Positions 51,301 through 56,874 of a stretch of 64,000 nt of DNA are shown here, in pieces. The stretch is from NCBI GenBank assembly GCA_907163375.1, contig CAJQUW010004732.1, forward strand, positions 1-64,000, read 5' to 3'. Origin of the DNA: Prostheceraeus crozeri. Lineage: Eukaryota; Platyhelminthes; Polycladida; Euryleptidae. Within the stretch, counting starts at the first letter, position 1. Each line of letters opens with the position of its first letter. Below the pieces are notes generated by a model, which was given only the letters and a program-made list of their open reading frames with translations, ran no database searches and was not told the origin of the DNA. Both the position numbers and the translations under genes were made by a program.

Positions 51301-52303
51301 AAAACTCAAATTTTATCTTCATCGACAAATGTCAAAATTTGGCCTGATGTCTCCATCAGCATGTGGCAAAATATGACATTGACGTCAATCAGTATGTGAC
51401 AGATAGGGACAATTCTCAGTGATCATAACGTGTCACATCTAAATATGGCGATTCACCCCTGATATTATTATTTGGAGCAAATCATTCTGACGAGTCTTCC
51501 CAAGGCATAGCGCGACATCTATGGGTGCGAAGAAATTTTGAATTTATATTGTTGAATTCCTTGGTCATTTTTCTTATCTACCTTAGTTCATAGCTAACTA
51601 TATTTTCTCTAACAATATTATTTTTCTCAACAGATGGTTCGTAATGGGTCCTGCGCGATCAGGCACTGGAATTCACATCGATCCCTTAGGAACGAGCGCT
51701 TGGAATGCTTTGGTTCTGGGATATAAGCGCTGGTGTCTATTTCCTACAGACTGTCCTAAACATCTTGTTCAACCTCGGTCTGCTGATGGTGGGAGGAACA
51801 AGGATGAAGCAGTGTGTTGGTTCAATTACGTTTACCCTCGTACACAATCCTCTGATTGGCCTCCTGAATTCCGGCCACTCGAACTTCTACAAGGCCCAGG
51901 GGAGACAGTATACGTCCCTGCTGGGTGGTGGCATGTCGTTCTGAACATTACAGATACTGTAGCAGTGACTCAGAATTTCTGCAGTAGCGTAAATTTTCCA
52001 ATAGTGTGGCATAAAACTGTTCGGGGACGGCCAAAGTTTTCCAAGAAGTGGTACAAAGCTTTGAAAATTCATAGACCTGACTTGGTTGCCATGGCGGACG
52101 GAGTTGACTTGAATCAGCCTTCTGGGCTCCAGTCAGACTCAAGTAGTGCTTCGAGTTCTACTTCTTCTTCAAATTCATCAGAGTCAGCGTCCAGCTCTTC
52201 CGACTCTGAAAGAAGTAGAGACTCAGGTGTAGAAAGAACGAAGAAAAGGAAAAAGATGAGAAGTAGAGATGGACCGTCCCCAACAAGAAGGCGAATGCGT
52301 TGA
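9550..52303 (+). CDS. JMJD6: JMJD6, bifunctional arginine demethylase and lysyl-hydroxylase (five coding exons)
   Basis: Exons 9550-9604, 20930-21141, 28396-28548, 40961-41061 and 51634-52303 join in phase with GT..AG at every intron. They give 1191 nt and a 396-residue protein, against 403 in human. The family is a nuclear JmjC oxygenase that uses Fe(II) and 2-oxoglutarate to 5-hydroxylate lysines, notably in splicing factors; arginine demethylation is debated. Residues 1-19 are the basic N-terminus. The JmjC fold holds iron ligands H188 and D190 (GIHIDPLG) and H274 (GWWHVVLN), with the 2-oxoglutarate-contacting K205, T286 and N288. All match human residues with an offset of one. The tail carries a poly-serine tract and a KKRKK nuclear-localisation-like cluster. 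Nothing is missing. The introns are 7-12 kb and full of mobile elements. No canonical AATAAA was found soon after the stop. Confidence 0.95.
9605..10196. other. Intron 1 sequence, no supported gene
   Basis: AT-rich intronic sequence between exon 1 and the LTR element. Its last five bases (GAGTT, 10192-10196) are the left target-site duplicate of that element. Confidence 0.6.
10197..10734 (-). repeat. 3' LTR of the Gypsy-type element
   Basis: 538 bp with TGTAAG..CTTACA ends. It is nearly identical to 14453-14990. It is the downstream LTR in the element's own orientation. Confidence 0.93.
10772..11191 (-). pseudogene. Gypsy-type pol, C-terminal tail (fossil)
   Basis: A serine-rich stretch ([17 protein letters not shown]) ends in [14 protein letters not shown], close to the downstream LTR. 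A basic RRPPxR end of this kind closes the pol polyprotein in related Gypsy elements. It is part of the element at 10197-14990. Confidence 0.6.
11192..13054 (-). pseudogene. Gypsy-type reverse transcriptase, RNase H and integrase (fossil)
   Basis: The order is reverse transcriptase ([36 protein letters not shown] and the YIDDIVV catalytic loop), then RNase H ([22 protein letters not shown]). The integrase follows, with a histidine-rich zinc part ([18 protein letters not shown]) and a core with [21 protein letters not shown] and [10 protein letters not shown] carrying the D, D and E positions. In the family these parts copy the RNA and insert the DNA. The long open stretch fits the youth suggested by the LTRs, but the polyprotein as a whole is broken. 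Confidence 0.9.
13055..13733 (-). pseudogene. Gypsy-type aspartic protease and start of reverse transcriptase (fossil)
   Basis: The protease signature [15 protein letters not shown] with its DTG triad is followed by [10 protein letters not shown]. Further on, [19 protein letters not shown] is the region that precedes the reverse transcriptase palm. In the family the protease cuts the Gag-Pol polyprotein. It is part of the broken element at 10197-14990. Confidence 0.8.
13796..14428 (-). pseudogene. Gypsy-type gag with two zinc knuckles (fossil)
   Basis: A start at 14428, about 25 bp inside the upstream LTR, gives about 210 residues. The capsid-like part contains [34 protein letters not shown] and [17 protein letters not shown], typical of Gypsy gag. 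Near the end one CCHC knuckle ([14 protein letters not shown]) and a second knuckle-like motif ([13 protein letters not shown]) bind nucleic acid in the family. The N-terminal part is shorter than usual. Confidence 0.85.
14453..14990 (-). repeat. 5' LTR of the Gypsy-type element
   Basis: 538 bp, about 99 percent identical to 10197-10734, and followed by the right target duplicate GAGTT. It is the promoter-bearing LTR in the element's orientation. Confidence 0.93.
15366..15700. repeat. Interspersed repeat copy 1 (no insertion)
   Basis: The sequence from AAAGTAGAAAAATTACAA through GGGGTGACTTTGGACACT to GCTTTCTTTTGATCTCG is matched, with divergence, by 29865-29948 joined to 31021-31250. It is non-coding. 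It serves as the uninterrupted relative of the copy in intron 3. Confidence 0.7.
15701..16759. other. Intron 1 sequence, no supported gene
   Basis: AT-rich, with no coding signature or clear repeat structure that I can support. The short open frames at 16132 and 16585 have no family features. Confidence 0.5.
17609..18298 (+). mobile_element. 5'-truncated LINE fragment nested in the fold-back element
   Basis: The stretch codes for the end of a non-LTR reverse transcriptase: [19 protein letters not shown], then DFKYLGSRI, then [20 protein letters not shown] and [16 protein letters not shown], ending at 18222. One frame change lies near 17690. The insertion ends in a (TA)n run (18265-18300) and is bounded by a target duplication ATATGCGTATTGAA (17595-17608 and 18299-18312). 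The clade is not assigned. It is truncated and cannot move by itself. Confidence 0.85.
18264..18300. repeat. (TA)n microsatellite at the LINE 3' end
   Basis: A pure TA run at the end of the LINE insertion, probably its 3' tail. It blends into the target-site duplicate. Confidence 0.85.
18861..20929. other. Intron 1 sequence, no supported gene
   Basis: No coding signature. A few short motifs recur (GCACATTCG near 19651, 19948 and 19973), and a GGGAGACTGGGGCACTTTG stretch sits near 19625, perhaps an old repeat end. The last bases form a pyrimidine-rich acceptor ending CTCCTACAG before exon 2. Confidence 0.45.
20930..21141 (+). CDS. JMJD6: JMJD6 exon 2
   Basis: Acceptor CTCCTACAG and donor AAA|GTAAGC. 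It encodes residues 19-89, including [16 protein letters not shown] and [14 protein letters not shown], which match the N-terminal domain of human JMJD6 (KPVVLLNAQEGW). It ends in phase 0. Confidence 0.93.
21142..22504. other. Intron 2 sequence, no supported gene
   Basis: AT-rich. A short CA-rich run lies at about 22044-22064. Nothing coding was recognised. Confidence 0.5.
22505..23166. repeat. Left inverted arm
   Basis: Pairs with 26232-26824. It holds about 60 bp (roughly 23085-23145, GTATTTGGATTTCGGCC onward) that the right arm lacks. The gap falls between the GACG of CTTGTTTTGAGACG and GGTTGCTAGGGCC. Confidence 0.9.
23330..23790. repeat. Satellite-like array of AATCACAGTATCGAAG units
   Basis: About ten degenerate units of 35-60 bp, each with ATCACAGTATCGAAG, ATTACTGTAAAACAAA and TTTTGTAAATGTC segments. 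The array lies between the left arm and the protein gene, and its last unit runs into the 3' end of the coding frame. Confidence 0.88.
23728..25323 (-). CDS. Transposon-encoded protein with two Cys/His motifs and a DNIDHN block
   Basis: 531 codons from [16 protein letters not shown]. Two similar Cys/His modules stand in tandem: CCLCQVDKK followed by YHDSCNRLF, then CFLCETQGG followed by YHSSCLADL. Each is a CxxC..HxxxC pattern that suggests zinc binding. A helical middle follows ([15 protein letters not shown]), then [10 protein letters not shown] and [13 protein letters not shown]. Similar proteins occur widely in metazoan genomes, but I know no tested function. DNID could be an acidic catalytic position of a transposase core, which is inference. 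The last 20 or so residues (from about LRYCDSYLQ) are encoded by the satellite array, so the true C-terminus is lost. It lies antisense in JMJD6 intron 2. Confidence 0.7.
   Translation of the reverse strand: MDSSSQVIHTNWAKCCLCQVDKKEKLRCPQTNPAKSETSGYTTLARNIPLFHSLNALPLKLDPRRLDTGEGIFKTLEEKNAKYHDSCNRLFCNTKLERAQKSVTSAQGATKDEAVRNKVSRKNIAQRSKAECFLCETQGGELREAMTMKLNKRINRCARTLNDSKLLAKLSGGDAIALELKYHSSCLADLYNRERDFHNSLKRMEAQDDWREAFPIAFSELVTYINEVKAANTDGNPPIFKLPDLRKLYKQRLEQLGVESYDVHATRLKEQLLHHIPQLRAHHQGRNILLAFENDVGSILAEASKYCDAIHLAKAAGMIRRDMLRHKSCFSSTLKSTDVEEAVPSSLLQFVCMVEHGADIKSQLEQGASKSDLALSQLLQFNCFSKNSPVHRHIKDRETPFAVYMGMTVFSKTRKRQLIDMLYEHGLSISYDRILEISAELGEAVVSQYVEDGVVCPPVLRKTLFTTMTVDNIDHNPTPTTARTSFHGTSISAFQHPNPEYGGEKRTVPQPLRYCDSYLQKRFVYSNFSIP
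25330..26230. other. G+C-richer internal stretch of the transposon
   Basis: Between the protein gene and the right arm the sequence is clearly richer in G+C than its surroundings. It contains a perfect GGCTTAT..ATAAGCC hairpin (26003-26020). It may be a 5' untranslated or promoter region of the transposon gene, or a separate embedded repeat. No frame shows a known domain. Confidence 0.45.
26232..26824. repeat. Right inverted arm
   Basis: Reverse complement of 22505-23166 apart from the 60-bp gap and scattered single differences. It ends TAAGCTGCTCCACTA before the flank TTAAG. Confidence 0.9.
26827..27640 (-). other. Possible decayed coding segments of unknown origin
   Basis: On the minus strand three protein-like stretches occur in order. 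The first (27380-27625) contains [18 protein letters not shown]. The second (about 27060-27180) contains [18 protein letters not shown]. The third (26830-27040) contains [20 protein letters not shown] and ends inside the arm of the neighbouring transposon. A CTTTTCGCAG precedes the third and could be a splice acceptor. I recognise no family. It could equally be chance. Confidence 0.2.
27641..28395. other. End of intron 2, no supported gene
   Basis: Non-coding, AT-rich. It ends with the acceptor CATTTTCAG of exon 3. Confidence 0.5.
28396..28548 (+). CDS. JMJD6: JMJD6 exon 3
   Basis: 51 codons in phase 0, acceptor TTTTCAG and donor GTAAGT. It encodes [19 protein letters not shown], then MKYFVDYM and [12 protein letters not shown], almost identical to human JMJD6. 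Confidence 0.95.
28549..29864. other. Intron 3 sequence, no supported gene
   Basis: AT-rich, with no coding or repeat structure I can support. Confidence 0.5.
29865..31290. repeat. Interspersed repeat copy 2, interrupted by a hAT element
   Basis: 29865-29948 and 31021-31290 together match the uninterrupted copy at 15366-15700 (shared AAAGTAGAAAAA, ACAAGTTGCAT, GGGGTACTTTGGACACTT, TTTGGAATGTTCAGTCA). The gap between the two parts is exactly the hAT element. Confidence 0.75.
29949..31020 (+). mobile_element. hAT derivative, 1072 bp, with transposase C-terminal fossil
   Basis: The ends CAGGGCTGGG and CCCCGCCCTG form hAT-type inverted repeats. The flanks GTGCAATA (29941-29948) and GAGCAATA (31021-31028) are an 8-bp target duplication with one change. 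The subterminal parts are rich in GGTCCGGACCGAGCG motifs. A plus-strand stretch at 30240-30380 encodes [15 protein letters not shown] and [11 protein letters not shown], the hAT C-terminal dimerisation region. The rest of the transposase is deleted, so it is non-autonomous. Confidence 0.9.
31291..32579. other. Intron 3 sequence, no supported gene
   Basis: No coding signature. A short AAAGTCACCCCATTTCGCC stretch near 31499 echoes the neighbouring interspersed repeat in the other orientation. The 94-codon open frame at 31854 has no family features. Confidence 0.45.
32580..34142. mobile_element. CAGGGTGTCCGCG-ended element with CCTGGAAA arrays (member A)
   Basis: Perfect 15-bp inverted ends CAGGGTGTCCGCGCT..AGCGCGGACACCCTG, flanked by ATTTCT on both sides (32574-32579 and 34143-34148). 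Both subterminal regions hold tandem CCTGGAAAACCTGGAAATCC-like repeats, all in the same orientation. The centre carries a 45-bp minisatellite. There is no transposase. Similar ends and arrays occur at 38055-38965 and 56875-59007. Confidence 0.85.
32888..33255. repeat. 45-bp minisatellite, about eight copies
   Basis: The unit is ACTATGAGCTGTAGACTCCC then TCATTAACGTCGTGTGGAAT then GGTGG. Later copies are almost identical; the first ones are diverged. The 45-bp period is a multiple of three, so it yields an open minus-strand frame of repeated 15-residue units ([15 protein letters not shown]), which I consider an artefact of the array. Confidence 0.9.
34143..37029. other. Intron 3 sequence, no supported gene
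   Basis: A long AT-rich stretch without coding signature or recognisable repeat on either strand. Confidence 0.5.
37030..39665. mobile_element. Inverted-repeat element with AATCGGCCGATTA-type arms
   Basis: The left arm contains CATTCTTCACTAGGCCAGGC, ATGCGAATGAAGG and GGTGTACCAACTAATGG..GGCCGATTATT. The right arm holds the reverse complement in order (AATAATCGGCCGATT, CACTAATCGATGCACCATTA, CCTTCATTCGCATGC, GCCTAGTGAAGAATG). Divergence between the arms shows it is old. It has no coding capacity. Its middle is interrupted by the element at 38055-38965. Confidence 0.7.
38055..38965. mobile_element. CAGGGTTCCCGCGG-ended element with CCTTGAAAA arrays (member B), nested
   Basis: Inverted ends CAGGGTTCCCGCGG..CCGCGGGAACCCTG with TTCTT on both sides (38050-38054 and 38966-38970). 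Both subterminal parts hold repeats of CCTTGAAAACCCTTGAATTTT. No transposase. It was inserted into the older element at 37030-39665. Confidence 0.85.
39666..40960. other. End of intron 3, no supported gene
   Basis: No gene recognised; an open frame at 40026-40367 (minus) has no family features. It ends with the acceptor TCTCTTGCAG of exon 4. Confidence 0.5.
40961..41061 (+). CDS. JMJD6: JMJD6 exon 4
   Basis: 33 codons plus two bases of R174. It encodes [17 protein letters not shown] and [15 protein letters not shown], matching human HPKRRKLLEDYKVPKFF. Donor GTAAGG. The split CG|A codon is completed by the first base of exon 5. Confidence 0.95.
41062..46029. other. Intron 4 sequence, no supported gene
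   Basis: About 5 kb of AT-rich sequence without a coding signature. Short GGCAATAT motifs recur near 45470-45530. The open frames at 42892, 43251 and 45299 show no family features. Confidence 0.5.
46030..47225 (+). pseudogene. Decayed hAT-superfamily transposase, C-terminal half
   Basis: Protein-level remnants stand in the order expected for a widespread hAT lineage. They are [17 protein letters not shown], then [20 protein letters not shown], then [15 protein letters not shown] dimerisation block follows ([10 protein letters not shown] and [15 protein letters not shown]), and a basic coiled-coil tail ([31 protein letters not shown]) ends at 47221. Several frame shifts and stops separate the pieces, for example between THFS and SGNADCERD near 46725. 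The N-terminal zinc finger and the first catalytic residues were not found, and no inverted-repeat ends could be paired. Confidence 0.75.
47226..49491. other. Intron 4 sequence, no supported gene
   Basis: Diverged local repeats around 47430-47680 share a TTGTAATTCA(C/T)TCCACAAGA..TCTTTTTGCTGAA phrase, seen three times. Nothing coding was recognised; the frame at 48067-48375 has no family features. Confidence 0.45.
49492..49804. repeat. Snap-back MITE, about 313 bp
   Basis: Arms of about 105 bp (49492-49600 and 49690-49804) are reverse complements. AATTTGCTACTAAAACGAGT pairs with CGTTTTAGTAGTAAATTACG, and TTTGTTTACACA pairs with TGTGTAAACAAA at the tips. The arms enclose a 90-bp centre. Non-coding. 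Confidence 0.8.
50335..51461. mobile_element. CAGGGGTG-ended element, 1127 bp
   Basis: The ends CAGGGGTGGGTCAATGTGAC and its counterpart ..TTCACCCCTG are inverted. The subterminal parts on both sides carry GTGACAAAAT or TGTCAAAATTTGG motifs. The flanks (CAATATAA and ATATTATT) do not give a clean target duplication. No transposase. The ends resemble non-autonomous hAT elements but this is not proven. It stops 172 bp before JMJD6 exon 5. Confidence 0.65.
51634..52303 (+). CDS. JMJD6: JMJD6 exon 5 (catalytic JmjC core, serine-rich tail, stop)
   Basis: Acceptor TTTTTCTCAACAG. It encodes residues 174-396. [20 protein letters not shown] carries the H188 and D190 iron ligands, KRWCLFP the 2-oxoglutarate-binding K205, [10 protein letters not shown] the H274 ligand, and [20 protein letters not shown] the rest of the pocket. 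A serine run ([20 protein letters not shown]) and KKRKKMRS follow, then TGA at 52301-52303. Confidence 0.97.
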
Positions 52304-55300
52304 ACTGAACAGAAATGAGATCTAATGCTGTTGTCTGTCTTTGTCTTGTACCTAACTCAGATTTTAGACTACCGTATGGAAACGGGCTATTTATGACGTA
52401 TCAGTCCTTTATCCACAGAAATTTTTGACATACTTGCGCCGTTGAACATTTGAAATATAACTTTTTAGAAGCACGTTTGTGTCTTTTCAAAAACACGTTT
52501 CTAGGAGGTAGTATAACTATACGCATCTAGAAAGTACCAGTTCATGAAAGTCATAGGTGTTTTGTAGGGCATGATAGATAAGCCTGCTTTGGTATAGAGG
52601 CTGTCAACTTTTAGATGCAAATTGTGAAGTGATGTATTTTGAAAGATCTTCGACAATATAAGAAAATCATTGAGATTTTGAAATCTTCATGAAACAAAAC
52701 TTTATATCAATTCAGCGAAATCTGTTCTAGTTAAACTAATAAGAGAGTGACTGCATAAATTTGATCCCTATTTTCGAATTTCAAACCTGTCGAGGAAAAT
52801 CTCGCACCCGTTTTGAAGTGAAAATGGTCTCATAGCAAAAGCGATCGAACAACAGACATTACGATGTATGCTACAATTTTAAAAAAACAGTCTGCTGAAG
52901 TTTCCACCAGCAACAAATAGAAAACGGTACATGAGTAATCATCGACTTTTCTCTGTAGGTTCGAAACGTGGTTCCTTGTGGTGATTGCAGATCCTTTTTG
53001 GGGATTCATCAATGCGATGTACTTATATCCTTGTCGTACAGAATGGATGAAATTCCAGATTCATAGCCAAGTGTTGGTATTTGGAGCAATATATAATATT
53101 CAGTGTTGTTTTCGAGAGGGTTTACATAGATTAAGTGTCCTGTCATCATCCATTCTCCCAATCGAAATATTTATAAGGATTGAATCCAATTGTGACTGAT
53201 TCGTCTCCCGATGGAAACGGTTGCAAAAGACTCTATCCAGTGACCATATGCGTGGTTATGTTACATGCACGTTATGAAAAATATCTTGGTTGATTGAGAT
53301 GAAGAATATTAAGCTACGTCTTTTATGATTGACTATAAACTTGCATCCGCGCGAACGAAGTCACAGTTCAATAGAACATCGCCTACTAACCGGGAATCTA
53401 CATAGCTACAGCCTAATAGAAAATGCGAAAATGAATTTTCAAGCCTCAGCAAATTTGAGCTTTACTAGAGACTACTAGTGAAATTTCTGCTTTAGTATAG
53501 GCATTTGCATAGCTATAAATTCACCCTGGAAGTCTAAATTATTTCTAAACTTCATTCTCTACATTCGTCACGGGAACAACCGTCATCACTCATAGGCCCA
53601 GCGCATAGGTGGATGGATGCAGACCATGATGGAGATGAATGGCATTCATGTTTTGATTGCGAATGCCCTTGATGCTGTGAACGAACGCGATGCAGTGAAC
53701 ACACAATTTCATTTCGAAGTAGCTTAAGTTCTCTTTCAAGCAGGAAGGGTTTTTAATTAAATTCGATTAATGCAGGAAAACAGAATTGCTCATATCTGCC
53801 AATTGCTCAAGTCGATGGGATATTAGATAGAGGACGGCAATTATGCAAGCATACAGCAAATTTATAATGTTAGTTAGACATCTGTGAAAGGCTTTTGAGT
53901 ATCTGCAGCAAGTATTCAATGAAAGTGACATAGAAGCTGTACGATTTCATTATTGAGGCAAAAGATTATTTCTAAAATTTTCTGCACATACCTGTATTTT
54001 CAGTCTTTGAATATTGCATCAACTTTATGTGAGGGAAGACTCGTAGTATATTCTACAGTAGCACTTTTTAAATATCCCCGACTCGCTTCTATATTCAGGC
54101 AATACTATTTATGTTTGAATCTTGCCCATTTTATTCATGTGAGAAGAAATTTGGACAAAAAATTTCTCAAGCTCTTGTTTGTTGAGATTCAAAACTCATA
54201 ATCTTCTATGGATTTGCGTGGAGCAGCATCTGCAATAGCATCTGCTGCTGCTTGTTTTATCAGTTTAATGATAAGATGCGATATTTTCAAATACTTAACA
54301 TGTGATATTGGGGCATCTGTTATCCACTAAGTCTCATGGGTGTCGTAGCACCCACACCTAACACTGCACCTCTATGTCTTTCATAAATTTCAACTGTAGT
54401 CCTTTGTACCATCTGTGTTATTTCGATCTTCTGTTGCAGTATATATCATGTATTTCTTGGATTACATTCAACTGGTGAAGAACACCAACTTGTGTAGAGT
54501 ATTTATCGGACTACTAAGGCCTTTCAGCGCTTATCCCAGGGGATGTCAGTATCTGATACTTTAATTGTTTGTATTTTCTAAGGAGTAGTTTTTGGCATAG
54601 TTTGGATGGCCCCAAAGAAGTTTGGATCTGGTGCTACACGACCTGCAGTTGCCATGGACATCAATTTTCAGTCACATTTCACATCTAGGGCCTAATGAAC
54701 AGAAGAACAACTATGAACCCTTTTATTATTTAGAAGCCCTTAGATTTGTTTTTGGCCTTGAGGAGCAGGAGAATTTCTCCACACACGAGTCCTTCAAGCA
54801 TGAAGTGTTTATGGTATCGAGCATCGCTAAATTTGTTGCACACACCTTACCGTTGCCAAATTTCAACAGTATTATTAAATACAAATCGATTATTTACATG
54901 CATGTGATTTATGTTTCTTCAAAGTCCTCCACGTACATTTTGCGATAATATCTAATGGCATCTAGCAGCATTATCTATAGTAGGATGGTGGTTGCTGAAG
55001 TACAACTGTGTTCGAAACTTTGTCAAACACCATGTGAAATGCAGCCAGAAGGCTCACTTGTGTTCCCAGATGTACCGGCACACTCAGCAAGATTGAAATA
55101 TTATTTTCAATATACATGATACTTAAGGTGGGCGATATGACTGCTGCTCAAGCTAGCGGGTGCCAGCGGCCTGTTTTCTAATGTAGGATATACGGTAATA
55201 ATTTCTTTATTTGCATGTCTTGATGCATTCGGACATGGCAATACAGTTTTCACAATGAAAGAATAGACACATCTGCTCTATAATAAAAGACAAAAAACAG

Positions 55301-55402
55301 AAATTACGGACTATACGAAAGTATAAACCACAGAAGTTCGCTTTTGAAATTGTGCTGATTTGGCAGGTTGCATGAACATGATGACGCTTTGAAGCAATCA
55401 CG

Positions 55403-55446
<44 letters not shown>

Positions 55447-56579
55447 AAAACACCATGAGCATTTTCATCTTGGTACTGTCTTAAGACATTATAGCTAGGA
55501 ATTTGAAAAGTATTATCTGTGTTATCGTCAAGCCATGTTTCCACAATTAAATAAGGCCAAGTTGTAGCTTTTTAAGCGAAGAGACATCCTAGCTTATCGA
55601 CTGTCATGAATTGATCTTACATTTGTAAATAGCACTTAGCCTTTGGTTGTTCCAACAATTTTTTCTTAGATTTACGTTGTTCAGGTTCAGACAGTTCAAT
55701 TCGGATGTTGGTGTAACATGATTTCAAAGGTGGCTGACTGCAGTGGCTGACTTCACAATATATTGCGCGTTTCTTTTACACACGGACAGTGATGGGCTTC
55801 GATTCAATGTGATCACGCCTGTATTTCTAGATTATTTTTGCAGATTTAAGGCAAATAAGTTTCTTATTAATTTACGTGATAATCCAAAACATAGGTCTTT
55901 GCGCAGATTCAAAACTTCTCCCGTGAATTACATAGCATTTTAACATATAAGCAGATGTGTAGTTGATGGCAGCGTAGAACGGCTATATCAGGGACAGAAT
56001 CACGAACCGCAGTTGGATCTAACATTCTTACTCGAAAGCACCCAGTTGTGTGGCAATCCGTTCAAGGCGCTAGAATGTGTGCTGAACGATCTCGATTGTA
56101 CATGCTTTGCAGTTGCACCGGAGGCTGCAACTGCGAAAAGGAGTGATGGAAAAATGTCTGGTGACGTCTCGGTAAGAGCTTCCAGCCATCAAAATCCTAA
56201 TTGCACTGATAGCGTTCATCTTTTGCTTGTCGGGGCATATTCAAAAGTTTGAACAAATTCCTTAGGTTAGAGTAACTCATACAAAGTAAGTTGTTTAATA
56301 GTGATCCGCGAACAATCTTTTCTTTCATTTCAGCCATCTCGCTCTCTGGTATGAATGTCCTTATGCAGAAGATTTCAAAAGCGAGAAGTTTCTAATTTTC
56401 CATTTCTTCAAGTATCCAACGCTCGGACTTGTGCAGTGGGCTGGGGAACATTATTGCTTGAGAAGTCGCAACTTTACAAGCAAAAAAGAAAGATGAAACG
56501 GTCCTTCCGGATTCTCGAGAGCCCTCGAAAACCCACACAACCCAAAGATACTCTTTCCATTTGCTTGTAGGTGTCTCTG
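52304..56579. other. Downstream of JMJD6: 3' untranslated region and intergenic sequence
   Basis: No canonical AATAAA stands close after the stop; an AATATAA at about 52455 is a weak candidate. A (TA)n run lies at 55404-55444. The open frame at 54622-54948 has no family features. At 56154, ATGTCTGGTGACGTCTCG is followed by a donor-like GTAAGA and could be a short first exon, but support is weak. Confidence 0.4.
55404..55444. repeat. (TA)n microsatellite
   Basis: An uninterrupted TA dinucleotide run of about 40 bp. Confidence 0.95.
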
Positions 56580-56874
56580 TGTTAAGTGAAAGTTGCACCT
56601 TGATATTTGAAGGAGTCTACCTGTTCAAATCTTCCTGATTAGAGCACTATATTTACGTCCTTAATTCTTCCATTTTTCACAACTTTCGTCCTCGTTGTGT
56701 TGATCGACATCTTAGATCTTGTGCAATTTCTTTCAACTCTGCGATTTCTTGCAGTTGGTTCGCCGATGCCACAAGGAGTACGATATCATCTGCATACCTC
56801 TAGTTTGTGACCCTTATGCCGACTGTACTAACTCCACTCTCCTCGAAATCTTCCAGGGCTATACTCACAATTGC
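56580..56874 (-). mobile_element. LINE fragment, C-terminal part of reverse transcriptase
   Basis: Read on the minus strand: AAIVSIALEDFEESGVSTVG, then YADDIVLLVASANQLQEIAE, the catalytic YADD loop of a non-LTR reverse transcriptase. Stops follow, so it is decayed. It continues the fragment at 59008-59620 after removal of the element between them. The clade is not assigned. Confidence 0.85.

Noticed and set aside
54622-54948. 108-codon plus-strand open frame downstream of JMJD6
   Set aside because: No domain and no recognisable homology. It shows no coding bias by eye, so chance cannot be excluded.
56154-56171. Short first exon (MSGDVS) with donor GTAAGA leading to the exon at 60164
   Set aside because: Six codons and a donor-like site are too little evidence, and no connecting exon was found.
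56853-56860. CCAGGGCT taken as the left end of member C
   Set aside because: The bases are part of the LINE coding sequence (the complement reads the IALED codons). The real homology of the element starts at about 56875 with TGCCCGCG.
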